A DNA stretch of 64,000 nt from Prevotella fusca JCM 17724 (GCF_001262015.1 NZ_CP012074.1:888501-952500), one strand, 5' to 3'; numbered from the stretch's first letter, positions 53,301 to 61,937 are shown. Notes: a model not told the origin generated them from the sequence alone. Translations and numbers: made by a program.

Positions 53301-53844
53301 ACGTCTTTGCCTCATAGCCCACACTGGACACACTGATTGTGCCCTCTTCCTTCTCTACAGGCATAGAGAAGTTGCCGTCAACATCGGCAGTAACACCTTT
53401 CGATGTACCCTTAATCTGTACAATGGCAAAGGGCACACCCAGTCCGTCCTTATCCTTCACCGTACCGTGAAGGGTGTACTGACCCTGTGTTGCGTTCTTC
53501 ATCTTGAACACATCAATCATCTTGCCATCCACATTATATATAAAGGATGTATGTGACAACAGGTTCTCTACAGCACTCAACTCATCCACATCTTCGAAAG
53601 AGATGGTCAAAAGCAGAGTGTCGTTCTTCACATCGTCAGAATAATTAATCTTGTAATCTCCCTTTGTTGAAATGAAATCCAAGATTTGAGCAACGCTTTT
53701 ATCTTTGAATGAAATCGAAAACTTCTTCACTGCAACCTGTGCATAAGCTGGGGAAGTCCACGAAATCATCAAAATAAAAGCTGTCAGAAACATCAAAGAA
53801 GGTAACCTTCTTAAAGCTCTTAACATGTGTTGATGATACTTCAT
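50359..53844 (-). CDS. SusC/RagA-family TonB-dependent transporter with STN domain
   Basis: 1161 residues. A signal peptide (about 15-35, PSLMFLTAFILMISWTSPAYA) is followed by an STN (secretin/TonB N-terminal) domain at about 40-107 (DKSVAQILDFISTKGDYK). Next come a carboxypeptidase-regulatory-like domain (YTLHGTVKDKDGLGVPFA), the plug (VEDLQKAPTASLENLLQGRMAGVDV, SIESVQVLKDAASASLYGS) and the 22-strand barrel ending NRKVTLGLNLKF. It imports large ligands with TonB energy. STN domains usually signal to a FecR-type anti-sigma factor, but none is encoded in this window. First gene of the locus. Confidence 0.95.
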   Translation of the reverse strand: MKYHQHMLRALRRLPSLMFLTAFILMISWTSPAYAQVAVKKFSISFKDKSVAQILDFISTKGDYKINYSDDVKNDTLLLTISFEDVDELSAVENLLSHTSFIYNVDGKMIDVFKMKNATQGQYTLHGTVKDKDGLGVPFAIVQIKGTSKGVTADVDGNFSMPVEKEEGTISVSSVGYEAKTLKYHAGKALDVILPSSAYAMGEVTVVAYGKRNTREQVGAIASVKVEDLQKAPTASLENLLQGRMAGVDVTNLSGSPGGGGSRITIRGFSSLNQQGVNDGTPLYVIDGIPVTGSATDATGGINPLSGLDPSSIESVQVLKDAASASLYGSRAGNGVILITTKKGKSGRSEVSFNVSQSLSWLPSTPMQTMGKGERDIALRLAKSQRGAHYDYLTDQLVYPHSYKDSYGWDADNDGAYDYLWRNGKVLDSDRRLPGIAQDSLNTFYNNRTNWWKYAFRVGKVTKADMLLSGGTDNIRYMVNAGVYDETGIMISSNFRRFSLLSNLDFNLSTKLSAFTRINLTYATQKAGADGGRVQGLTFDPKRTSTLLPGKGSTAEQIALRQLRDIDKTNSNYNIRLSVGLNYNILKGLKFSSTYSLDHYFTRVYTFTPDYLKYDKKSEVQASNIAMTNVQTENILTYNLALPSDHKLELMTGMTYNYDLLQNLSGTAKGGPTNSIKFAGEGWPSLIKDGGTVRAAQSFLTNQQEQSLLSFLGRAAYSYKKRYMAELSIRADGSSVFGKDVRWGTFPSVGLGWAFSEEAFMKKLWWLSFGKLRASWGKSGQKFQEPYLALGVMEESNVYNGSLGLIPQSMANKKLTWEESDQYDLGLDLQLLDYRLKFKLDYYYKYSSKLLMQSYLPGNVFLATNMWDNASAISNEGIEFEAQYDIIRKKNWNWSVGMNLSHNKNMLRKTYNGEDLNDKVLGRPVYGIYTFKDEGIVQKEEDIPMYRNASGKLFPLYFQSINNPLRVGGRKIKDQNYDGVIDDKDLYYAGSTLPAVYGGLNSHLEWKGLSFDVLFSYTISRKVMNMYKNSAFTFTKDFGVIMNYFRANDFWTPTNRDAKYPSLEFADKDYVGQFDGNVDSNIENVSFLRLKQLVVGYQIPKNWLKGSFIKDANVYLSGENLFLITNYSGVDPEVINPYTGKDDGTQYPLNRKVTLGLNLKF

Positions 53845-54465
53845 TGATTAATCTTTATTGTTATTATTTTATTGATACACATTCATATTGGGCTGTATAA
53901 AAAGCAGAGGTGCACTGTCCACATGTTCACCAGCAGACATTAATTTACGGACGCATGAAGCATCTGTCACCACAAAACACCACTGAGCATTACTTTAACA
54001 GTCCCCATAAATTATTAAACCCAGTACTACTACATAAAAAAAGTATTAATATTAATTTTGCTGCAAATGTACATAAAAATTTTGAATATCATAGTAATTG
54101 GATAAAAAAATGAAAACAAAAGAGACTTAGTTCAAACATTTCATAGGGTTAGAGTAAACTGTAGTCCCGCTCGTCATTACACAGACTCTCACTGTCTACA
54201 CCCAAGACTGCTTATTATTCATGACTACGGACCGATGACAAAACACTACGAATGATGCGAATGGCACGAATTAAAAGGGCAAACAACACAAATAAAGATG
54301 TACTATGGAACAAAACCAGATAGTACGGGGAAAGGACTGATGAAAAAAAGAAAACACAATATTTCCGCACATACCGTGAAACATCTGATGCCAGCAGAAC
54401 ACTGGACAAACAGGACATTCTACTCACCTCTCCACCCGGAGAGGGGTCGGGAGTGAGGCTGACTG
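53845..54465. other. Long leader and intergenic region upstream of SusC
   Basis: A -7 element at 54064-54071 implies a leader of about 210 nt for the SusC gene. Further up are a 9-bp tandem repeat CGAATGATG-like (54249-54271, three units) and a G/C-rich hairpin (CCTCTCC...GGAGAGG, 54426-54442). A 70-residue hydrophobic minus-strand ORF (54215-54427) is not supported. Confidence 0.55.
54064..54071 (-). promoter_or_regulatory. -7 element of the SusC operon
   Basis: Minus-strand TACATTTG followed by CAGC, a match to TAnnTTTG; the -33 is not evident. It lies about 220 nt ahead of the SusC ATG. Confidence 0.5.
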
Positions 54466-55746
54466 CTAAAAACTATACTGGAATCCTATCGACGCAAACT
54501 CCCTCAACTGCCAGAAGGCATGATGGTCGTCACGACGCACACCGTCATCAAAGCGAGGATAGATAAACACACGGCTTGAAATGTAACGGTTGAAACGGAA
54601 GGTAAACGTGTTCTCCCACTCCAACTCCGTACGCTTATAGGTGGAATAGCCGTAAAGACGTGTCTTCCATGTCAGCAGTTCCAACAGCTTCCATTCCAAA
54701 TCAACCGTGAACTCGGAACCGAAGTCATGCAGGAAGTGCTCACCCTCATCTATACCCAAACGGCGGGACAGCTCCAGCATCCGGGTGTACTTCATGTTAT
54801 AAGCCAATGGCGCCAGATGGAAGTTACCTCTCAGCCGGTGATTCATCCAGTCGACAGAGTAGTCCATACCGACAGAGAGATTCAAGTTCAATGGTGCGGC
54901 AAAAGCAGAATACACCTTCGGGTCATTTGAGCGATAAGAATGGGTGAACTGCGTGTTTCCTATCAATTGCACAGTATAATACCAACGCCTCGTTGCCTGC
55001 AAGCCCAACTTTGAGGTAAAACGAATCAAGTCCTCTGTACTCTTGAAGCTATGCAGCGAGTCAGAACGGCTGCTCTGCATACCATACTTCAGTTCCAGAC
55101 GATTCTCCCACTTCACCTTCTGCTTGTTATTGTAATTTGCCTGCATCACCAGTGATGCCAGTGCCGAATAGTTGCTCTCACCACCTTTATACCAGTTTCC
55201 CGACACATAATTCTGTAGGAACTGCAAGGCGTAATCACCATGGAACGTCCAGAAGTTAGGGCGCATCACCAGTACCTCGACTGGTACGGTCTTTGGTTCT
55301 ACGGGACGTTCAACCACTTTCTCCACCAGTTTCGCATCATGGCGGATGGGAGCCTCAATATCATTCAGTTTTGTCTGCTGCGACTGCACCGCACGGTCAG
55401 TACCCACAACAAGGTCCGGGCGTGACAGATAAAGGTGCATCAGTTCTGAAAGAAATGGATTCTCTTTCCTGTCCCGTGCAAACAGTCCTTCAGCCACATT
55501 GCCATAATAGGTCAGTGGCATGAACAGACGCATATCACTCATACGCAACCTTTGCCCGCGACGGTTCTTTGGCATTTTACGTGTAAAAAGACTGTCTTTC
55601 GCCATGCCCAGCGAATCCATATACGCCTGCATCTTATCCTGAGATGCCTGCTCCTCTTTATGAACAGACACCGAATGATGCACCTGGGAGACAGCACCCA
55701 AACACACTATCAAAAATATCGTGATTAAGAAGTTCCGTTTCATCAT
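54466..55746 (-). CDS. DUF3078 outer-membrane beta-barrel protein
   Basis: 426 residues. A signal peptide (RNFLITIFLIVCLGAVSQ) precedes a charged ~120-residue segment (NRRGQRLRMSDMRLFMPLTY) and a beta-barrel region that is DUF3078-like (FLQNYVSGNWYKGGESNYSA, KVKWENRLELKYGMQ). It ends in an outer-membrane C-terminal strand (FASIGFQYSF). DUF3078 proteins are common in Bacteroidota and uncharacterised. It is monocistronic with a -7 element TAAGTTTG at 55763-55770. Confidence 0.85.
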   Translation of the reverse strand: MMKRNFLITIFLIVCLGAVSQVHHSVSVHKEEQASQDKMQAYMDSLGMAKDSLFTRKMPKNRRGQRLRMSDMRLFMPLTYYGNVAEGLFARDRKENPFLSELMHLYLSRPDLVVGTDRAVQSQQTKLNDIEAPIRHDAKLVEKVVERPVEPKTVPVEVLVMRPNFWTFHGDYALQFLQNYVSGNWYKGGESNYSALASLVMQANYNNKQKVKWENRLELKYGMQSSRSDSLHSFKSTEDLIRFTSKLGLQATRRWYYTVQLIGNTQFTHSYRSNDPKVYSAFAAPLNLNLSVGMDYSVDWMNHRLRGNFHLAPLAYNMKYTRMLELSRRLGIDEGEHFLHDFGSEFTVDLEWKLLELLTWKTRLYGYSTYKRTELEWENTFTFRFNRYISSRVFIYPRFDDGVRRDDHHAFWQLREFASIGFQYSF

Positions 55747-55762
55747 ATTAATATAATGCGTG

Positions 55763-55770
55763 CAAACTTA
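55763..55770 (-). promoter_or_regulatory. -7 element of the DUF3078 gene
   Basis: Minus-strand TAAGTTTG followed by C, 16 nt ahead of the ATG; no convincing -33. Confidence 0.5.
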
Positions 55771-55963
55771 CTGCATTTTTTTCAATTTACGATGCTGTTT
55801 ACAAAATTTCTTAATCGTCACACGCAAATTATACCCACAAACGGTTCATATCCACTCCTTCGTGAAATGAAATACCTGATATTAACATCAATGATGCATA
55901 CCAAACCTTGGTAATGAGGTTTCCGAAGTTTGACTATAATTCCAAAAAGATTTTAGACGGCTC

Positions 55964-56647
55964 TTAAAGGTTAAACTTATAGCCCACAGACACCTCAAGT
56001 ATGCTGTTTCGGGATGAATCGCCGAACTTGGAAACATTGAAGACGCCCACATGGTACAGCGCACCTAACACGACATTCTCGTACTCATAACTGACACCAA
56101 TAGGTATTGACAGTCCGAACTTACGAAATGCGTTTTTCACATCATAATCGAGTTCAAACTCTTGAAAGTTTGATTTCTTCCCATCTGCATCCACATCATA
56201 CGTTTGATGTTCTTCATGATTATTGGCTTTTAACAAGAAGGTTGGTTCTATACCAGCATTGATTGAAAATCTCGGCGCCAGATAACTATGAGCCAAGACC
56301 GGCACTGCAATATAGTTCATTCGCATATAACGGTCATGAACAGCTTCACCCTTTCTTTCTTCATCCTTATATTTACAACCTGCCTGTACAAACGACACAC
56401 CAGCAGAAATTCCAACAATATCTGAAGCCTTATACATCACATCTACTCCGCCTACAAAGCCTAACAACGAATGTGGCTTTATCTTCTCCAGCTCTCCATC
56501 AGCCAGTTCATAACTTGCAACACTACCCGTCATGGAAGACCTTGACACTCCGACATGCGGTGTCACTGACCATGCACCCGACTTGCTCTGTGCCATTACT
56601 GCCAATGTTGATGCAACCAACAATACAAGAACTACTATTCGTTTCAT
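55964..56647 (-). CDS. Outer-membrane beta-barrel protein (PorT-like family)
   Basis: 227 residues. A signal peptide (RIVVLVLLVASTLAVMAQ) precedes an eight-stranded-barrel pattern of alternating hydrophobic strands (LLGFVGGVDVMYKASDIVGIS, YIAVPVLAHSYLAPRFSINAG, FGLSIPIGVSYEYENVVLGAL). It ends EVSVGYKFNL, a typical outer-membrane terminal strand. It fits the outer-membrane beta-barrel/PorT-like domain seen throughout Bacteroidota. The function is unknown and no operon partner is visible. Confidence 0.8.
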   Translation of the reverse strand: MKRIVVLVLLVASTLAVMAQSKSGAWSVTPHVGVSRSSMTGSVASYELADGELEKIKPHSLLGFVGGVDVMYKASDIVGISAGVSFVQAGCKYKDEERKGEAVHDRYMRMNYIAVPVLAHSYLAPRFSINAGIEPTFLLKANNHEEHQTYDVDADGKKSNFQEFELDYDVKNAFRKFGLSIPIGVSYEYENVVLGALYHVGVFNVSKFGDSSRNSILEVSVGYKFNL

Positions 56648-56993
56648 AGGTTTTACTATTTATTTTGTTAAAGATGATATATGTCAAACGTAACCTCTAT
56701 GGATTTTATTGCAAGGCACACGCTGTTTGTGAGCATTTCATTATCAAAAGGCTATATTACGGATTAAACATAAAAGATTTGGGGGAATAAGTCTGCAATA
56801 AGTACATTAACAAACGTCCAAATATGTGGGCATAATTTAATCAGAACACAAACATACAACAACATTTATCCGGGCGCACTAATACTAAGAAAAATATTTA
56901 CAAGAAATGGGATAAGAATCTGTTTCAAACATAAAAAGACACCACAAAGAACATGACCTGCAACTAACAGATTATCAAACGGTTGCAAAGCCA

Positions 56994-57105
56994 TGCAATA
57001 AAAGGTGCTTAATTGGACTTCAAAAGGGCGTTAGTAACACTTCAAAAGGGCATCTTTTCAACCTCAATCAAGGCTTAATTAGAACCTTAAAGAGCATCTT
57101 TAATT
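56994..57105 (+). repeat. Dispersed repeat family A, copy 4
   Basis: GCAATAAAAGGTGCTTAATT, then GGACTTCAAAAGGGCGTTAG, CACTTCAAAAGGGCATCTTT and CAATCAAGGCTTAATTAG iterations. Closest to copy 2. Confidence 0.75.
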
Positions 57106-57324
57106 TTCAAGCGTGACTTTTTTATTACAAAAACAAACGTTTTACACCCAATTCACCATAGCTTATCATAGACATGAAAAGAATTACAAGAAATTCCAAT
57201 GAAGGCTTGGAGTAATACACCGCCTAACAGCCTTAACGCTATTAATCGCATCTGCCCCTCCTATCCTTCTGAAACAACCTGCCCAAAAGTTTCACCTTTT
57301 ATCTCTAAATAAAGTATAAATTCT

Positions 57325-57355
57325 TTTGCCATTCTTTTATTTTGCAGTACCTTTG
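57325..57355 (+). promoter_or_regulatory. Promoter of the ftsX-folK operon
   Basis: TTTG (57325-57328), 19-nt spacer, TACCTTTG (57348-57355): full consensus. It lies inside an upstream in-frame extension of ftsX (ATG at 57342) and so fixes the start at 57390. Confidence 0.75.
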
Positions 57356-57389
57356 CATCAATTTCGGTGTATTATACCTTATTTCAGAA

Positions 57390-58268
57390 ATGGCAAAAAA
57401 AAGAAACAAAGCCCGCAGTCATCACAGTCTGCAGGTTGTTACATTATGTATCAGTACGGCAATGGTGCTGATGCTGATTGGTATGGTTGTCCTTACAGGC
57501 TTCATCAGTCGCAATCTTAGTTCCTATGTAAAGGAGAATCTGACGATTACAATGATTCTCCAGCCCGATATGAATACGGAAGAAAGTACGGCACTCTGTC
57601 AGCGTGTGCGCACGTTACATTACATCAGCAGCCTGAACTTCGTAAGCAAGGAACAGGCTTTGAAGGAAGGAACACGTGAACTGGGAGCTAATCCTGCCGA
57701 GTTTGCCGGCGAGAACCCATTTACGGGTGAGATTGAAGTACAGCTGAAAGCCAACTATGCCAACAATGATTCTATACGGAATATTGTCAAAGAACTGCGC
57801 ACCTATCGTGGCGTAAGCGACATCACTTACCCTCAGAGTCTGGTCGAGAGCGTGAACCACACGCTGGGCAAAATCAGTCTGGTACTGCTGGTAATTGCCG
57901 TTCTGCTCACCATCGTATCTTTCGCCTTGATCAACAACACCATCCGACTGAGCATTTATGCACGTCGCTTCTCAATCCATACGATGAAACTCGTCGGTGC
58001 ATCATGGAGTTTCATCCGTGCGCCGTTCCTACGCCGTGCTGTTCTGGAAGGACTTGTCTCTGCCCTGCTGGCCATCGCCGTTCTGGGCATCGGAATGTGT
58101 TTCCTATATGATTATGAGCCAGACATCACAAAGGTGTTGTCATGGGAAGCGCTGGTTATCACGGCGGTTGTCATGCTGGCATTCGGTGTGATTATTGCCA
58201 CCTTCTGTTCATGGCTGTCGGTAAACAAATTCCTGCGTATGAAGGCGGGCGACCTGTATAAGATATAA
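57390..58268 (+). CDS. ftsX: Cell division protein FtsX (permease-like)
   Basis: 292 residues from the start MAKKRNKARSHH. Four membrane segments: one N-terminal (VVTLCISTAMVLMLIGMVVLTGF), a periplasmic domain (about 45-165), then three C-terminal (LVLLVIAVLLTIVSFALI, LVSALLAIAVLGIGMCFL, LVITAVVMLAFGVIIATFC). With FtsE it transmits cytoplasmic ATP hydrolysis to periplasmic peptidoglycan hydrolases at the septum. ftsE is not adjacent, as is usual in Bacteroidota. First gene of the plus-strand operon through folK. Confidence 0.93.
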   Translation: MAKKRNKARSHHSLQVVTLCISTAMVLMLIGMVVLTGFISRNLSSYVKENLTITMILQPDMNTEESTALCQRVRTLHYISSLNFVSKEQALKEGTRELGANPAEFAGENPFTGEIEVQLKANYANNDSIRNIVKELRTYRGVSDITYPQSLVESVNHTLGKISLVLLVIAVLLTIVSFALINNTIRLSIYARRFSIHTMKLVGASWSFIRAPFLRRAVLEGLVSALLAIAVLGIGMCFLYDYEPDITKVLSWEALVITAVVMLAFGVIIATFCSWLSVNKFLRMKAGDLYKI

Positions 58269-58418
58269 TTTGGAAAATAAGAAAGTAAAAGAGTAAAAGG
58301 ACCTTTGGGAAAGAAGATGGGTAAAAGTAAATCAACATGCCAAAATCAGTATCATGTCAAGTTCTTCAACTCCCTCTAACTCCTCAAAGCATCCCCCACA
58401 ACTCCTCAAAAATATAAT

Positions 58419-58661
58419 ATGGACAAAAGAAATTTAGCTTTTGGTAAGACCAACTTTATCTTGTTGGCTATAGGTATTGCCGTTGTCATCATCGGCTTCA
58501 TTCTTATGAGCGGTGGAACATCTACCGAGACAGTGTTCGACCCGAGCATCTTCAGTGCACGCCACATCAAGGTTGCACCAGTTGTCACTTTCATTGGTTT
58601 TATCTCAATCATCGGTGCCATTCTCTATAAACCGAAGGATACTAAAGAAGTGGAGGCATAA
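58419..58661 (+). CDS. DUF3098 small membrane protein
   Basis: 80 residues with two transmembrane helices (FILLAIGIAVVIIGFILMS, VVTFIGFISIIGAILY) and the conserved opening LAFGKTNF. Restricted to Bacteroidota and regularly found between ftsX and uppP. The function is unknown; its position suggests an envelope or division role. Its stop codon overlaps the uppP start (TAATG). Confidence 0.9.
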   Translation: MDKRNLAFGKTNFILLAIGIAVVIIGFILMSGGTSTETVFDPSIFSARHIKVAPVVTFIGFISIIGAILYKPKDTKEVEA

Positions 58662-59521
58662 TGACACTTCTACAAACCATTATCATCTCTATCGTTGAAG
58701 GACTGACAGAGTTCCTTCCCGTATCATCTACCGGTCACATGATTATCACGCAGAATCTTCTGGGTGTACCGCAAGGTGACGAGTTCGTACATGCTTTTAC
58801 ATTTATTATTCAGTTTGGCGCCATCCTCTCCGTGGTATGTCTGTATTGGAAGCGATTCTTCCATATTGACCACCCCCCCGTACCTGCTGATGAAAAAAGT
58901 ACGTTCAAGAGGATTATTCATCCTGTGCGCTTCTACTGGCTGCTCTTCGTAGGAGTATTGCCAGCCGTAGTCATTGGCTTGGCTGCCAAGAAAAGCGGAC
59001 TGCTTGACTGGCTGCTTGACTCTGTTTGGGTTGTAGCAATCATGCTTGTTGTGGGTGGAGTGTTCATGCTCTTCTGTGATAAAATATTCAATAAGGGAAA
59101 AGAAGAGAATCTGGTAACAGAAAAGCGTGCTTTCAGCATTGGTCTTTTCCAGTGTTTATCAGTTATTCCTGGCACGAGCCGTTCTATGGCAACCATCGTA
59201 GGTGGTATGGCTAACGGGCTTACACGCAGACGTGCAGCAGAATTCTCTTTCTTCCTTGCAGTACCGACAATGGCTGGTGCCACGTTGTTAGACCTGCTTG
59301 ACCTACTGAAAGCTGACGGCTCATGGGCCTCTGCTCATAACCTGACAATGCTTGCCGTGGGCTGTGTCGTCTCATTCATCGTCGCATTGCTGGCAATGAA
59401 ATGGTTTGTGAACTTCCTTGCCAAATATGGTTTCAAGTGGTTCGGTTGGTATCGTATCATCATCGGTATCATCATCATTGTGATGCTGCTCTTCGATGTA
59501 CCACTGAATATGGTTGACTAA
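58661..59521 (+). CDS. uppP: Undecaprenyl-diphosphate phosphatase UppP (BacA)
   Basis: 286 residues. An integral membrane enzyme recycling undecaprenyl pyrophosphate for peptidoglycan and other envelope polymers. Signatures: EGLTEFLPVSSTGHMII (catalytic Glu-rich motif) and VIPGTSRSMATIVGGMANGL (PGxSRSxxT). Eight hydrophobic segments. Its start codon overlaps the DUF3098 stop. A run of seven C (58872-58878) within codons for HPPV is a potential slippage site. Confidence 0.95.
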   Translation: MTLLQTIIISIVEGLTEFLPVSSTGHMIITQNLLGVPQGDEFVHAFTFIIQFGAILSVVCLYWKRFFHIDHPPVPADEKSTFKRIIHPVRFYWLLFVGVLPAVVIGLAAKKSGLLDWLLDSVWVVAIMLVVGGVFMLFCDKIFNKGKEENLVTEKRAFSIGLFQCLSVIPGTSRSMATIVGGMANGLTRRRAAEFSFFLAVPTMAGATLLDLLDLLKADGSWASAHNLTMLAVGCVVSFIVALLAMKWFVNFLAKYGFKWFGWYRIIIGIIIIVMLLFDVPLNMVD

Positions 59522-59542
59522 TCTTACATACTTGTTGTCCTA

Positions 59543-60241
59543 ATGAATTTCAAAGAAGGAGTAATCATCCCTATCGATAAGCCCTACGGAATTACCAGTT
59601 TCAAGGCATTGGCACACGTGCGATACCTTTGTACACAGGCAAATGACGGAAAAGTGAAGATTGGTCATGCAGGTACATTAGACCCATTGGCAACAGGAGT
59701 GCTCATCCTTGCTACGGGTAAAATGACCAAGCAGATTGAAATATTGCAGACACATACGAAGGAATATACCGCAACACTTCAGCTTGGAGCAACTACACCG
59801 AGTTATGATATGGAGCATGAAGTGAACGAAACATTCCCGACAGAACATATCACACGGGAACTGATAGACCAAACCTTACCACAGTTTGTGGGTGATATTG
59901 AGCAGATTCCGCCAACTTACAGTGCGGTAAAGGTTGATGGAAAACGTGCCTTCGACTATCGTAGGAAGGGAAAGGACGTGACACTGAAGCCCAAGAACAT
60001 CCACATTGACGAGATAGAAGTATTAGACTTCGATGCGGAGAAGATGCAGCTGTCAATCCGTGTGGTCTGCGGTAAAGGAACTTACATACGGGCATTGGCA
60101 CGCGATCTCGGGCGTGCTGTGAACAGTGGCGCATACCTTACGGCATTGCGCCGCACACGTGTTGGTGACGTACGAGTGGAGAACTGTGTCAACTATGACC
60201 AGTTTGAAGCGTGGCTCCAGCAACAGACAATAGAAAAATAA
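59543..60241 (+). CDS. truB: tRNA pseudouridine(55) synthase TruB
   Basis: 232 residues, somewhat shorter than E. coli TruB and lacking an obvious C-terminal PUA extension. The catalytic motif GHAGTLDPLATGVL carries Asp47. Other family segments are PPTYSAVKVDGKRAFDYRRKG and VVCGKGTYIRALARDLG. Cotranscribed with uppP (21-nt gap) and queA (21-nt gap). Confidence 0.95.
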   Translation: MNFKEGVIIPIDKPYGITSFKALAHVRYLCTQANDGKVKIGHAGTLDPLATGVLILATGKMTKQIEILQTHTKEYTATLQLGATTPSYDMEHEVNETFPTEHITRELIDQTLPQFVGDIEQIPPTYSAVKVDGKRAFDYRRKGKDVTLKPKNIHIDEIEVLDFDAEKMQLSIRVVCGKGTYIRALARDLGRAVNSGAYLTALRRTRVGDVRVENCVNYDQFEAWLQQQTIEK

Positions 60242-60262
60242 CAAACTCCCCAATATATAAAT

Positions 60263-61447
60263 ATGAAGCTTTCACAGTTTAAATTCAACCTCCCGAAAGA
60301 GCAGGTAGCCCTGTATCCACATTCATCTGAGCGTGTGCTCACACGTACTGATGGCAGCACACAGACCTTCACCGTAACACGTCGTGACGAAGGTAGGCTG
60401 ATGGTGCTGCACCGTAAGTCTGGAAAGATTGAGATGTTCAAGGGTGAAGTCAACGGTGAACCGAAGGAAGAGGATTACATCCGTTTCAAGGATGTGTTCA
60501 ACTACTTCGACGAGGGTGACGCCTTTATCTTCAATGATACAAAGGTATTCCCGGCTCGTCTGTACGGAACAAAGGAGAAGACAGACGCCAAGATCGAGGT
60601 ATTCCTGCTTCGTGAACTGAACCAGGAGATGCGTCTTTGGGACGTATTGGTTGAGCCTGCACGTAAGATTCGTATCGGCAACAAGCTCTTCTTTGATGAG
60701 TCTGGAACGATGGTAGCTGAGGTTATAGACAACACCACTTCTCGCGGGCGTACGCTTCGTTTCCTCTACGACTGTCCTCACGATGAGTTCAAGCGTGAAT
60801 TGTTCGCACTGGGTGAGGCTCCATTGCCACGTTACATCATTGACAACCGCCCGAAGGAAGAAGGTGAAGAGTTTGCCCATGCAACAGCAGATGACATGGA
60901 ACACTTCCAGTCAGTATTTGCAAAGAACGAGGGAGCAGTCTCTGCACCGGGTACAAACATCCACTTCTCTGAACACATGATGAAGATGATGGATATACGT
61001 GGAATCAAAAAAGCATTCATCACCTTGCACTGTGGCTTAGGCAACTTCCATGACATTGAAGTGGAAGACCTGACAAAGCACAAGATGGATTCAGAGGAAA
61101 TGCACATCAATGCGGATGCCTGCCGCATTGCAAATGGTGCAAAGCAGGCCGGACATCGCCTCTGCGCTGTCGGTGCAAGTGTTGTGAAGGCAACTGAGAC
61201 AGCTGTGGGCACAGATGGCATGCTGAAGGAATATGATGGGTGGACCAACGAGTTCATCTTCCCTCCTTACAACTTCGGCTTTGCTGACTCTATGCTGGTT
61301 AACTTCTATCATCCTTATTCAACATTGCTGATGGAGACAGCAGCCTTCGGTGGCTACGACCTTGTGATGGAAGCATACGATAAGGCTGTGGAGAACGGCT
61401 ATATGTTTGGCTGCTTCGGTGATTCTCTGTTGATTCTCAACGATTAA
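60263..61447 (+). CDS. queA: tRNA preQ1(34) S-adenosylmethionine ribosyltransferase-isomerase QueA
   Basis: 394 residues. It transfers the ribosyl group of SAM to preQ1 in tRNA to make epoxyqueuosine. Start KLSQFKFNLPKEQVALYP. Conserved FNDTKVFPARLYGTKEKT, LGEAPLPRYI, and the C-terminal FPPYNFGFADSMLVNFYHP. It is slightly longer than E. coli QueA (356), with an insertion near residues 45-70 (GKIEMFKGEVNGEPKEEDY). The next gene, folK, starts directly after its stop. Confidence 0.95.
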   Translation: MKLSQFKFNLPKEQVALYPHSSERVLTRTDGSTQTFTVTRRDEGRLMVLHRKSGKIEMFKGEVNGEPKEEDYIRFKDVFNYFDEGDAFIFNDTKVFPARLYGTKEKTDAKIEVFLLRELNQEMRLWDVLVEPARKIRIGNKLFFDESGTMVAEVIDNTTSRGRTLRFLYDCPHDEFKRELFALGEAPLPRYIIDNRPKEEGEEFAHATADDMEHFQSVFAKNEGAVSAPGTNIHFSEHMMKMMDIRGIKKAFITLHCGLGNFHDIEVEDLTKHKMDSEEMHINADACRIANGAKQAGHRLCAVGASVVKATETAVGTDGMLKEYDGWTNEFIFPPYNFGFADSMLVNFYHPYSTLLMETAAFGGYDLVMEAYDKAVENGYMFGCFGDSLLILND

Positions 61448-61448
61448 C

Positions 61449-61856
61449 ATGCATACAGTTTACTTAGCTCTCGGCACGAACCTTGGTAACAGAAAGGCAA
61501 TCATGCGTGAGACGATAGAACAAATAGAGAAAAAGATTGGCACAGTCCTGCGCCAATCTTCTTTTCATGAGACAGAACCTTGGGGGTTTAAGAGCCCCAA
61601 CCTCTTCCTCAATGCCTGCGTATCAGTATCAACGGCTCTTGCTCCCCGACAATTACTGGAGGCAACACAAGCTATAGAACGTGAAATGGGAAGAGTTGAC
61701 AAATCAGTCAATGCACAATATACTGACCGCATCATTGATATTGACATACTGCTTTATGATGACCTGAACGTCAATGAACCTGACCTTGCCATTCCCCACC
61801 CTTTAATGGAGAAACGTGAGTTTGTCATGATACCATTAAAGGAAATCAGAGAATAA
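61449..61856 (+). CDS. folK: 2-amino-4-hydroxy-6-hydroxymethyldihydropteridine pyrophosphokinase FolK
   Basis: 135 residues, compact form (E. coli 159). It transfers pyrophosphate from ATP to hydroxymethyldihydropterin in folate synthesis. Motifs: LALGTNLGNRKAIM, FHETEPWGFKSPNLFLNAC, RIIDIDILLYDD (metal-binding Asp pair), IPHPLMEKREFVMIPL. It starts 1 nt after the queA stop and is the last gene of the operon. Confidence 0.95.
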   Translation: MHTVYLALGTNLGNRKAIMRETIEQIEKKIGTVLRQSSFHETEPWGFKSPNLFLNACVSVSTALAPRQLLEATQAIEREMGRVDKSVNAQYTDRIIDIDILLYDDLNVNEPDLAIPHPLMEKREFVMIPLKEIRE

Positions 61857-61894
61857 TCTTTGAGCAATCAGGTTTATTGGACTCATTAATCGTA

Positions 61895-61937
61895 TTAGCT
61901 TATTGAGCTAATTAGGCTAATTTGACTAATAAGCTAA
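61895..61937. repeat. 10-bp inverted repeat after folK
   Basis: TTAGCTTATT (61895-61904) and its exact complement AATAAGCTAA (61928-61937), with GCTAATTAGG-type half repeats between. No T tract follows. Possibly part of the 3' end of the ftsX-folK transcript. Confidence 0.5.

Larger units (their letters stand above)
56648..57389. other. Intergenic, divergent, 740 bases
   Basis: Contains repeat family A copy 4 (56994-57105) and the ftsX promoter (57325-57355). The remainder is A/T-rich without a recognisable gene. Confidence 0.6.

Noticed and set aside
54215..54427. 70-residue hydrophobic minus-strand ORF
   Set aside because: Made partly of short tandem repeat DNA (CGAAT units); no start signal or family.
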